Below, piece by piece: positions 1-5,525 of a stretch of DNA of 6,868 bases (its first letter is position 1; each line of letters begins with the position of its first letter). Source of the stretch: UBA4923 sp964486135 (lineage in GTDB: Bacteria > Bacillota > Clostridia > Saccharofermentanales > DTU023); NCBI GenBank assembly GCA_964486135.1, contig CAZAKT010000048.1, forward strand, positions 1 through 6,868, read 5' to 3'. The notes under the pieces are model-generated. The model was not told the origin of the DNA. It worked only from the letters and a program-made list of their open reading frames with translations, and did no database searches. Both the position numbers and the translations under genes were made by a program.

Positions 1-110
1 GCCCTGACCTGATTGGATGGGAAGGCCAGAAAGATTCCAGCCGCCAAAATAAGGACAAGGGAAAATATAAGCCATTTCAAACTTTTGCTTCTTTTTACTG
101 CAACTTGCAT
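1..110 (-). CDS. N-terminus of an exported or membrane-anchored protein, truncated by the window edge
   Basis: Reading the minus strand from the ATG at 110-108 gives 36 codons without a stop up to the left edge. The peptide begins MQVAVKRSKSLKWL and continues with an uninterrupted hydrophobic run to about residue 30, then FPSNQVR. A basic n-region (K6, R7, K9, K12) followed by a roughly 18-residue hydrophobic core is the pattern of a Sec signal peptide or a single N-terminal transmembrane anchor. No lipobox cysteine is visible. An AAGGGG stretch lies 10 bases before the ATG and could serve as ribosome binding site, slightly distant. The gene is divergent from the pruA operon and shares its control region. 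The visible part is too short to name a family; mature function is unknown. The start is reasonably supported, the identity is not. Confidence 0.55.
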   Translation of the reverse strand, partial: MQVAVKRSKSLKWLIFSLVLILAAGIFLAFPSNQVR

Positions 111-195
111 GAGATCAAGACCCCTTCATACGATTTACCTGTAGAATATTCAGGTGACCCAAAAATATATACACCTCTTATTCATGTTGGGATTG

Positions 196-214
196 ATTGA
201 CAACTTATGTCAAT
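196..214. promoter_or_regulatory. Perfect inverted repeat ATTGACA-N5-TGTCAAT, candidate operator
   Basis: The arms ATTGACA (196-202) and TGTCAAT (208-214) are exact reverse complements, 7 bp each, separated by ACTTA. Such a compact dyad is typical of a homodimeric transcription factor site. It also contains TTGACA on both strands, a perfect -35 hexamer, but no matching -10 lies at 16-18 bp; the nearest on the plus strand, TACAAT at 226-231, is 23 bp away. I therefore favour a protein-binding site over a promoter. The cognate regulator is not in the window. Confidence 0.45.
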
Positions 215-231
215 AACTGGATCATTACAAT

Positions 232-262
232 AGCGTTACCTCTCGGTGTCCTGAGAGGCGCT
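232..262. other. Bulged hairpin, 4 + 6 bp stem
   Basis: CCTCTC (239-244) pairs with GAGAGG (253-258) around an 8-base loop. AGCG (232-235) pairs with CGCT (259-262), extending the stem across a one-sided TTA bulge. No T-tract follows on either strand, so it is not an intrinsic terminator. It may be a structured RNA element in a longer leader or another protein-binding dyad. It lies upstream of the likely TATAAT promoter, so it would be transcribed only if an earlier start is used. Confidence 0.3.
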
Positions 263-324
263 TATATCAGTCTATTTGGTGCTCAACTTCCTCTTTTATA
301 TCATTGTCCCTGTCAGCATTGTGT

Positions 325-341
325 ATTCAGATTTTCTGAAT
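325..341. promoter_or_regulatory. Perfect inverted repeat ATTCAGA-N3-TCTGAAT, candidate operator
   Basis: The arms ATTCAGA (325-331) and TCTGAAT (335-341) are exact reverse complements around TTT. The centre at 333 is about 60 bp upstream of the TATAAT box at 392, a position where activators commonly bind. The arm sequence differs from those of the other two dyads, so the three sites would probably bind different proteins, or only one of them is functional. Confidence 0.4.
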
Positions 342-371
342 CCCAGCCACGAACCGGCAGGAAGATCCAGG

Positions 372-391
372 AAACAAATTGCTATTTGTTT
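372..391. promoter_or_regulatory. Perfect 8-bp inverted repeat abutting the -10 box
   Basis: The arms AAACAAAT (372-379) and ATTTGTTT (384-391) are exact reverse complements around TGCT. The right arm ends at the base immediately before TATAAT, so the dyad fills the space where the -35 to -10 spacer would lie. A protein bound here would either block polymerase or, as in the MerR family, act from within the spacer. It is the longest dyad in the region and the best placed to control the operon. Confidence 0.45.
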
Positions 392-397
392 TATAAT
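392..397 (+). promoter_or_regulatory. Candidate -10 box (TATAAT) of the pruA operon promoter
   Basis: This is an exact sigma-70/sigma-A -10 consensus, 100 bp before the pruA start codon. At 16-18 bp upstream there is no sequence like TTGACA (AGGAAA at 17 bp), and there is no extended -10 TG. If used, the promoter should be weak alone and depend on an activator. Transcription would begin near 403-405 and give a leader of about 95 nt. An AT-rich region yields such hexamers by chance, so the call is tentative. Confidence 0.4.
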
Positions 398-441
398 ATG
401 GAAAGTTGATTATCGTCCCTTGCCGGACTCGTGTATAGGTA

Positions 442-476
442 GGCGGCTCCTTGTCCAAGGTTCTTGGCCGCCCAAG
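442..476 (+). other. Structured mRNA leader before pruA with mutually exclusive hairpins
   Basis: GGCGGC (442-447) can pair with GCCGCC (467-472). Inside it CCAAG (455-459) can pair with CTTGG (463-467) over a GTT loop, sharing only base 467. Alternatively CTTGG (463-467) can pair with the downstream CCAAG (472-476) over a CCGC loop, which excludes the first fold. TCCTT (448-452) is complementary to the Shine-Dalgarno AAGGA (487-491). The segment ends about 20 bases before the start codon, so it could affect translation. It matches no riboswitch class that I recognise. Confidence 0.3.
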
Positions 477-486
477 CTACAGATGA

Positions 487-491
487 AAGGA
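487..491 (+). promoter_or_regulatory. Shine-Dalgarno AAGGA that decides the pruA start
   Basis: AAGGA lies 6 bases before the ATG at 498. An in-frame ATG at 483 overlaps this region and has no comparable site upstream, and the frame is open further upstream with no family similarity. The ATG at 498 is therefore the best start. Confidence 0.7.
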
Positions 492-497
492 AAACCC

Positions 498-2123
498 ATG
501 AACGCCCATTTCAAAGTACCGACCGTGACCAATGAACCCCTGCTCGATTACAGGCCAGGCTCCCCGGCCCGTATCTCCCTGAAAAAGGAACTGGAGCGGC
601 AGGCTGGTCTGGTTTTGGATATCCCCATCGTCATCGGTGGCAAGGAAATCCGGACCGGCCGGATCAAGGAAGTGGTCATGCCGCACGACCACGGCCATAT
701 CCTGGCCCGGGTCCATCAGGCGGGCGAGGAGGAACTGCGTTTGGCCATGGATACGGCTTTGGAAGCCAAGGCCTCCTGGGCGGCCCTCCCCTTCCAGCAC
801 AGACAGGCCCTTTATCTAAAGGCGGCCGACCTCCTGTCCGGACCTTGGCGGGACAGGATCAACGGGGCCACCATGCTGGGCCAGAGCAAGACGGTCTTTC
901 AGGCAGAGATTGACTCGGCCTGTGAACTCTGTGATTTTTTCCGTTTCAATGTAGCCTATGCCGATGAGATCTACCGTATGCAGCCGGAAAGTTCCCAAGG
1001 GATCTGGAACCGGATGGAGTACCGGCCCCTGGACGGCTTTGTCCTGGCCATCACCCCCTTCAACTTCACTTCCATTGGCGGGAACCTGCCCATCGCGCCG
1101 GCCCTCATGGGAAATACGGTGGTCTGGAAGCCGGCGGGGACAGCCTCCCTGGCCAGCTATTACTTCTACCTCTTGATGAAAGAAGCCGGGCTCCCGGACG
1201 GGGTCATCAATTTTGTTCCCTCAGCGGGCGCCGATGTCGGCCGGGTAGTGGTCTCCGACCCCCGTTTGGGTGGCATCCACTTCACCGGTTCGACGGCCAC
1301 CTTCCAGGAGATCTGGCGCCAGGTCGGCTGCAATATCGCCAGCTACAAACAATACCCCCGCCTGGTTGGCGAGACGGGCGGCAAGGACTTCATCTTTGCC
1401 CATCCTACGGCCCATATCGACTCCCTGGTCGCTGCCCTGGTCCGGGGCTCCTTTGAGTACCAGGGCCAGAAGTGTTCGGCTGCCTCAAGGGCCTATATCC
1501 CGGAGAGCCTGTGGCCGGAGGTCAAGGAGAAGCTCCTGCGGGAGACAAAGAAACTGAAAATCGGGGATCCCACGGACTTCACCACCTTTATGGGCGCCGT
1601 CATTGACAAGACTTCCTTTGACAACATCAAGGGCTATATCGACGGGGCCAGAGAGTCAGAGGAGGCTGAGATCTTGATCGGCGGTTACGACGACTCCAAG
1701 GGTTACTTCATCAAACCCACCGTGATCCTGGCAAAGAAGCCCGACTACATCAGCATGGTGGAGGAGATCTTCGGACCCGTGCTTACGATCTTTGTCTATG
1801 AGGATGACCAGCTGGAGGAGGCCTTGCGGCTTTGCGACAGCTGCACACCCTATGCCTTGACCGGCGCCATCTTCGCCCAGGACCGGGAGGCCTTGGTCAG
1901 TATGGAGCGGGCCCTGGCAAATGCTGCGGGCAATTTCTATCTCAATGACAAACCGACCGGGGCTGTGGTGGGCCAGCAACCCTTTGGCGGCTCGCGAGCC
2001 TCGGGTACCAATGACAAGGCAGGCTCCCTGCTCAATATGATCCGCTGGACCAGCCCCCGGGTCATCAAGGAGACCTTTGTTCCCATCTGTGATATCAGCT
2101 ACCCCTATATGGAGGAAGCCTGA
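498..2123 (+). CDS. pruA: 1-pyrroline-5-carboxylate dehydrogenase (L-glutamate gamma-semialdehyde dehydrogenase), ALDH4 type
   Basis: The enzyme oxidises L-glutamate gamma-semialdehyde, in equilibrium with P5C, to L-glutamate using NAD(P)+, the second step of proline breakdown, in the cytoplasm. The 541-residue protein has the full aldehyde dehydrogenase core: TPFNF (186-190, oxyanion-hole Asn), K211 in WKPAG and FTGST (262-266) for the cofactor, E292 in GETGGKD, the catalytic C326 in QGQKCSAASR, and EEIFGP (422-427). The C-terminal block PFGGSRASGTNDKAG (495-509) is close to the anchor loop that recognises glutamate semialdehyde in human-type ALDH4A1. The N-terminal extension before the core and total length also match that group rather than shorter ALDHs. 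No proline dehydrogenase (PutA PRODH) domain is fused. It leads the operon, one base before the next gene. The RBS and family length favour the ATG at 498. Function is well supported; NAD+ versus NADP+ is not determined. Confidence 0.93.
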   Translation: MNAHFKVPTVTNEPLLDYRPGSPARISLKKELERQAGLVLDIPIVIGGKEIRTGRIKEVVMPHDHGHILARVHQAGEEELRLAMDTALEAKASWAALPFQHRQALYLKAADLLSGPWRDRINGATMLGQSKTVFQAEIDSACELCDFFRFNVAYADEIYRMQPESSQGIWNRMEYRPLDGFVLAITPFNFTSIGGNLPIAPALMGNTVVWKPAGTASLASYYFYLLMKEAGLPDGVINFVPSAGADVGRVVVSDPRLGGIHFTGSTATFQEIWRQVGCNIASYKQYPRLVGETGGKDFIFAHPTAHIDSLVAALVRGSFEYQGQKCSAASRAYIPESLWPEVKEKLLRETKKLKIGDPTDFTTFMGAVIDKTSFDNIKGYIDGARESEEAEILIGGYDDSKGYFIKPTVILAKKPDYISMVEEIFGPVLTIFVYEDDQLEEALRLCDSCTPYALTGAIFAQDREALVSMERALANAAGNFYLNDKPTGAVVGQQPFGGSRASGTNDKAGSLLNMIRWTSPRVIKETFVPICDISYPYMEEA

Positions 2124-2124
2124 G

Positions 2125-2454
2125 ATGAGCGGGCCGGAGAGCCTTCGGATCCAAGACCACCCCATTCTTGACTTTGAGGAAGGTGAGCCTATCCCCTTCA
2201 CCTTCGATGGCCAACCCCTGACAGGCAGGGAGGGGGATACCATCGCCTCGGCCCTCCAGGCTGCCGGGGTCAAGGTCCTGGGTTATCACTTCAAGACGGG
2301 CCGGCCCCGTGGCTACTACTGTGCCATCGGCAACTGCTCCTCCTGCCTCATGATCGTGGACGGCAGATCCAATGTCCGCACCTGCACGGAAGCCCTCCGG
2401 GCCGGTATGGTGGTGGAGACACAAAGGGACAGGGGGAAGCCGGATGTTCTATGA
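2125..2454 (+). CDS. Small [2Fe-2S] ferredoxin-like subunit of a multi-subunit amine/proline dehydrogenase (HcnA / SoxA N-terminal type)
   Basis: The 109-residue protein carries one plant-type [2Fe-2S] motif, C66-x4-C71-x2-C74-x12-C87, within YYCAIGNCSSC, preceded by a beta-grasp-like segment (FTFDGQPL...EGDTIASAL). This is the Fer2_4 domain found as HcnA of hydrogen cyanide synthase, OoxX-type subunits and the N-terminus of sarcosine oxidase alpha. Its likely role is to pass electrons between the flavin subunits of a membrane-associated or soluble dehydrogenase. Start: ATG at 2125, with GGAGGAAG 6 bases before it located inside the end of pruA. Its last 11 bp overlap the next gene, indicating translational coupling. 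No signal peptide or membrane segment is seen. The exact acceptor is unknown. Confidence 0.85.
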   Translation: MSGPESLRIQDHPILDFEEGEPIPFTFDGQPLTGREGDTIASALQAAGVKVLGYHFKTGRPRGYYCAIGNCSSCLMIVDGRSNVRTCTEALRAGMVVETQRDRGKPDVL

Positions 2455-3568
2455 GACGGATATCGCCGTCATCGGCGGTGGCCCGGCTGGCCTCATGGCG
2501 GCCCTGACCGCCGCCAGGGCGGGCGCCCGGGTCCTCCTCCTGGAGAGGGATGGCCACCTGGGTGGCCAGCTGGTCAAACAAACCCACAAATTCTTCGGCT
2601 CCGAAAAACAGCATGCCTCCGTCCGGGGGATTGAGATCGCAAAGCTTCTGGGCGGCGAGCTTGCCAGCTTCGGAGATAGGATCCAGATCTGGACCGGGGC
2701 AACGGCCATCGGCCTTTACGAGGACGGGGTCCTGACCTTGGAGCACGAGGGCATTTACAAGAAGGTCCGACCTCAGAGGATTGTGGCTGCCACCGGTGCT
2801 TCAGAAAAATTCCTCTCCTTCCCCAACAATGACCTGCCCGGTATCTACGGGGCTGGGGCTGTCCAGACCATGATGAATGTGCATGGGGTCCGGCCCGGCC
2901 AGCGGGTCCTCATGATCGGGGCCGGCAATATCGGGCTCATTGTCAGCTACCAGCTCCTCCAGGCTGGGGTCCAGGTGGCCGCCATCGTGGAGGGCCTGCC
3001 TGCCATCGGGGGCTATCTGGTCCACGCCGGCAAGATCCGGCGGGCCGGAATTCCCATCCTGACCTCCCATACCATCGTCCGGGCCGACGGCCGGGACGCA
3101 GTTAAATCGGCCGTCATCGCAGAGGTCGACTCAAGCTGGAATATTCTGCCCGGCTCCGAACAGCGCCTGGCCTGCGATGTCATCTGCATCTCGGTCGGCC
3201 TTTCTCCCCTGGCTGAACTCCTCTGGCAGGCCGGTTGCGCCATGCGCTATGTCAAGGAACTGGGCGGGCATGTCCCCCTCCGGGATGAAAGGCTGGAAAG
3301 CTCTGTCCCCGGCCTCTATATCGCAGGGGATGTCACCGGGATTGAGGAGGCCAGCGCCGCCATGGTGGAGGGCCATCTGGCGGGCCTGGAGGCCGCTGCC
3401 TCCCTGGGCTTCAAGCAGGCGAATTATCTGGAAGAGCGGCAGGACTGCCTGGACCAGCTCCGCGCCCTGCGGGCGGGGCCGGCCGGAAACAAGGTCAGGG
3501 CCGGCTTGACCCGGGCCTGTTCAGGGAACTCACCGGAAGGGAAACAAGAGGTTAGCCATGCTGGTTAA
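2444..3568 (+). CDS. FAD/NAD(P)-binding flavoprotein subunit (HcnB / sarcosine oxidase alpha central domain type)
   Basis: This 374-residue flavoprotein has two dinucleotide folds. The first, VIGGGPAG (9-16) with LLER (32-35), binds FAD. An ATGASE segment at 116-121 and a second Rossmann motif, MIGAGNIG (157-164), suit NAD(P)H. LYIAGDVTG (291-299) plus EEASAAMVEGHLAG is the usual C-terminal FAD-contacting stretch of pyridine nucleotide-disulfide reductases. There is no redox-active CxxC. It corresponds to the middle part of sarcosine oxidase alpha and to HcnB/PdhA-like subunits, but ends before the BFD-like [2Fe-2S] domain those proteins carry; that domain is on the next gene. The last 50 residues are Ala/Gly/Arg-rich and overlap the next gene by 11 bp. 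Start: ATG at 2444 behind GGGGG, inside the previous gene; an upstream in-frame codon would add 24 residues without family support. It probably exchanges electrons with NAD(H) or another carrier. Confidence 0.86.
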   Translation: MFYETDIAVIGGGPAGLMAALTAARAGARVLLLERDGHLGGQLVKQTHKFFGSEKQHASVRGIEIAKLLGGELASFGDRIQIWTGATAIGLYEDGVLTLEHEGIYKKVRPQRIVAATGASEKFLSFPNNDLPGIYGAGAVQTMMNVHGVRPGQRVLMIGAGNIGLIVSYQLLQAGVQVAAIVEGLPAIGGYLVHAGKIRRAGIPILTSHTIVRADGRDAVKSAVIAEVDSSWNILPGSEQRLACDVICISVGLSPLAELLWQAGCAMRYVKELGGHVPLRDERLESSVPGLYIAGDVTGIEEASAAMVEGHLAGLEAAASLGFKQANYLEERQDCLDQLRALRAGPAGNKVRAGLTRACSGNSPEGKQEVSHAG

Positions 3569-4373
3569 AACAGGTATTGTCACCAAGGAGCTTCTGGACA
3601 AGGCCCTGCCCGCTCCGGAGAGGCGGGCCCTGGGTCCTTACGCCGTCATTGAATGCTTCCAGGAGATCCCCTGCAACCCCTGCAGTGTCTCCTGCCCCTT
3701 CCAGGCCATCCAACCCATGCTGGATATCAATGAACTGCCGGAACTGGTGGCTGATCTCTGTACGGGCTGTGGCATCTGTGCCGGGGTCTGTCCGGGTCTG
3801 GCCATTTTTATTGTGGACGAGACGGTGGGAGAGGGACGGGCCACCGTGACCCTGCCCTATGAATTCAGCCCCCTCCCCGAAAAGGGCCAGATAGTGGCGG
3901 CCGTCGACCGGGCGGGGGACTATGTCATTGACGCGCCGGTCACCCGTATCCTTAAGGGGAGGCAGGGAGGCACCCCTCTGGTGACCCTCTCGGTCCCTCT
4001 CGAACTGTCCCAGGAAGTACGCTTCTTCCGCTTCAAGGAAGAGAAAGAAGGCGAAAGAGAAGAGCCGGAAGCTTTCGGATCCCGGGACCAGGACCAGCAG
4101 GTCCTGGAAGAGGAGACCATCCTTTGCCGCTGTGAGGGCATCACCTTGGGCGATGTCCGCCGCCTGATCCGGGAAGGCTACACCACAGTTGACGAGATTA
4201 AAAGGATCAGCCGGGCCGGTATGGGCCCCTGCCAGGCCCGGACCTGTGGCCCCCTTATCGCTGGTGAGATTGCCCGCCTGACCGGCCGCCCCATCGAGTC
4301 CGTGGAGCCCTCGGCCCATCGGCCGCCAGTCAAGCCCCTCCCCCTCGAGTTCTTTATGGAGGATGAATCATGA
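3558..4373 (+). CDS. Ferredoxin fused to a BFD-like [2Fe-2S] domain, electron-transfer subunit
   Basis: The 271-residue protein joins two iron-sulfur modules. The N-terminal ferredoxin region has a regular [4Fe-4S] motif C68-x2-C71-x2-C74-x3-C78-P, preceded by C33-x5-C39-x2-C42-x3-C46-P, where the first spacing is longer than usual. Eight cysteines allow two [4Fe-4S] clusters. After a beta-rich stretch (95-160) and a highly charged Glu/Lys/Arg/Gln linker (160-186) comes a BFD-like domain, C190-x-C192-x32-C225-x4-C230 (LCRCEG ... GMGPCQARTCG), as found at the C-terminus of HcnB and inside sarcosine oxidase alpha. The protein is likely to wire the two flavin subunits encoded on either side. Start: ATG at 3558 with AAGAGG 6 bases upstream. 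It overlaps its neighbours by 11 bp and by 4 bp (ATGA). It resembles the gamma/delta ferredoxin-like subunits of archaeal proline dehydrogenase complexes, but I cannot align them here. Confidence 0.84.
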   Translation: MLVKTGIVTKELLDKALPAPERRALGPYAVIECFQEIPCNPCSVSCPFQAIQPMLDINELPELVADLCTGCGICAGVCPGLAIFIVDETVGEGRATVTLPYEFSPLPEKGQIVAAVDRAGDYVIDAPVTRILKGRQGGTPLVTLSVPLELSQEVRFFRFKEEKEGEREEPEAFGSRDQDQQVLEEETILCRCEGITLGDVRRLIREGYTTVDEIKRISRAGMGPCQARTCGPLIAGEIARLTGRPIESVEPSAHRPPVKPLPLEFFMEDES

Positions 4374-5524
4374 GCCTGCCCGCTTCTGCTTCAGTTGTCA
4401 TTGTGGGAGGCGGTGTCTCCGGTTGCGCCATCGCCTGGAACCTGGCGAAAAAAGGTGTCAAGGATATAGTCCTCCTGGAGAAGGATACCCTGGGCAATGG
4501 TTCAACCGGCCGCTGCGGCGCTGGTGTGCGCATGCAATGGGGGGCCCGGCGAAACTGCCAGCTGGCCCGTTTCTCCATTGAGTTTTTTGAGAAGGCCAAT
4601 GCGCTCCTGGCCTATGAGCGGGATATTGAGTTTGAGCAGACCGGCTACCTGATTGTGGCAGCCAATGAGGAGGAAGCCCGACAATTCAAGAAGAATGTGG
4701 CCCTGCAAAACAGCCTGGGGATCGATTCCGTCTACCTGACGCCGGAAGAAGCCCAGGAGATTGTTCCCTTTATTGACAAGTCTGAGTTCCTGGCGGCCAC
4801 CTTCTGCCATCGGGACGGCCATCTGAATCCCTTTCATACGACAGAGGCCTTTGCTCTGGCAGCGGAGAGGCTGGGGGTCAAGATCTTCAAGCAGACTGAG
4901 CTTACCGGGATTGAGGTCAGGGAGGGCCGGATCGTGGCCGTGGAGACCAGCGCCGGTCGTATAGCAACCCCGATCCTGGTCAATGCCGCGGGAGGCTGGT
5001 CCAAGGCCATCGGCCTTATGGCCGGTGTGGATATCCCCATCTTTTCCCAACGCCATCAGATCCTGGTGACCGAACCCCTGGAGCATATCCTGGATCCTAT
5101 GGTCATGGGCTTTGACTACAATATCTATATCCAGCAGGTGCCACACGGCTCCATCATCATGGGAAGAAGCGATGAGACGGAACCCAGGGATCTTAGGACT
5201 TCTTCAGGCTGGAAGTTTCTGGAGGAGATGACCAAGACCTGTGGGACCCTCCTCCCCTATCTCCGCTCAGCCAAGGTCCTCCGCCAGTGGGCGGGCCACT
5301 ACTGCAATACGGAGGATGCCCAGCCCATCTACGGACCTGTCCCCGGGGTGGAGGGTTTCTTCTTGGCCTGCGGTTTCAGCGGACATGGTTTCATGCTGGC
5401 TCCTGCCACGGGTCAGCTGGTCTCGGAGATGATCCTGGGTGAACCCCCTACCATTGACGTGTCGGATCTGGATATCGGCCGCTTTGAGCGCCGGGAGCTC
5501 TTCCACGAATTCTCCGTCATCTGA
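4370..5524 (+). CDS. DAO-family FAD-dependent oxidoreductase, probable catalytic subunit of a dye-linked L-proline dehydrogenase (PdhB / SoxB / HcnC type)
   Basis: The 384-residue protein begins with an FAD-binding Rossmann motif VVIVGGGVSGCAIAWNLA (9-26) and LLEKD (35-39). STGRCGAGVRMQW (45-57) corresponds to the flavin-contacting segment after the first helix in this family. ILVNAAGGWS (202-211) and the C-terminal block WAGHYCNTEDAQPIYG (307-322) with GFSGHGFMLAPATGQL (335-350) are characteristic of sarcosine oxidase beta, glycine/D-amino-acid oxidase-like proteins and archaeal PdhB. It should oxidise the C-N bond of a small amino acid. P5C dehydrogenase in the same operon makes L-proline the leading substrate; D-proline, hydroxyproline or sarcosine cannot be excluded. 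GGAGGA 6 bases before the ATG and the ATGA overlap fix the start. No transmembrane helix is evident. It closes the operon. Confidence 0.84.
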   Translation: MSLPASASVVIVGGGVSGCAIAWNLAKKGVKDIVLLEKDTLGNGSTGRCGAGVRMQWGARRNCQLARFSIEFFEKANALLAYERDIEFEQTGYLIVAANEEEARQFKKNVALQNSLGIDSVYLTPEEAQEIVPFIDKSEFLAATFCHRDGHLNPFHTTEAFALAAERLGVKIFKQTELTGIEVREGRIVAVETSAGRIATPILVNAAGGWSKAIGLMAGVDIPIFSQRHQILVTEPLEHILDPMVMGFDYNIYIQQVPHGSIIMGRSDETEPRDLRTSSGWKFLEEMTKTCGTLLPYLRSAKVLRQWAGHYCNTEDAQPIYGPVPGVEGFFLACGFSGHGFMLAPATGQLVSEMILGEPPTIDVSDLDIGRFERRELFHEFSVI

Positions 5525-5525
5525 C

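Larger units (their letters stand above)
111..497. other. Divergent intergenic control region, 387 bp, no convincing gene
   Basis: This stretch separates the left-edge minus-strand gene from the five-gene plus-strand operon. It is clearly more AT-rich than the genes around it. It contains three perfect inverted repeats (196-214, 325-341, 372-391), a bulged hairpin (232-262), a TATAAT box (392-397) and a self-complementary leader (442-476), each listed separately. Open frames run through it, but they start with TTG, lack a ribosome binding site and encode nothing recognisable. No convincing -35/-10 pair was found for the minus-strand gene; the AT-rich run at 161-173 is the only -10-like sequence facing that way. 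Confidence 0.75.

Noticed and set aside
197..231. Sigma-70 promoter TTGACA (197-202) with TACAAT (226-231)
   Set aside because: The spacer is 23 bp, too long, and the -35 hexamer is fully explained as an arm of the inverted repeat.
356..383. Sigma-54-type -24/-12 promoter (GG...TTGCT)
   Set aside because: The GG at 370-371 and the GC at 381-382 are separated by 9 bases instead of the required 10, and GG at 356-357 has no GC at the right place.
197..409. 70-codon plus-strand frame with a CPCQHC-like cysteine cluster
   Set aside because: It begins at a TTG that lies inside a perfect dyad, has only a weak GGGA nearby as a ribosome binding site, matches no family, and would cover the regulatory elements and the TATAAT box.
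276..497. In-frame upstream extension of pruA with a hydrophobic N-terminus
   Set aside because: It starts at TTG without a Shine-Dalgarno. ALDH4-type enzymes are about 540 residues, which the ATG at 498 gives exactly, and the AAGGA site fits that ATG. The open frame is chance.
1656..2273. 205-codon minus-strand frame opposite the end of pruA
   Set aside because: It is an antisense shadow of a GC-rich coding region; it has no recognisable motif and overlaps a well-supported gene and the next one.
3552..4319. 255-codon minus-strand frame opposite the ferredoxin-BFD gene
   Set aside because: The plus-strand frame has conserved cysteine motifs and coupled start and stop signals; the antisense frame has none and is a composition effect.
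4502..5146. 214-codon minus-strand frame opposite the DAO-family gene
   Set aside because: Antisense shadow without motifs or a ribosome binding site.
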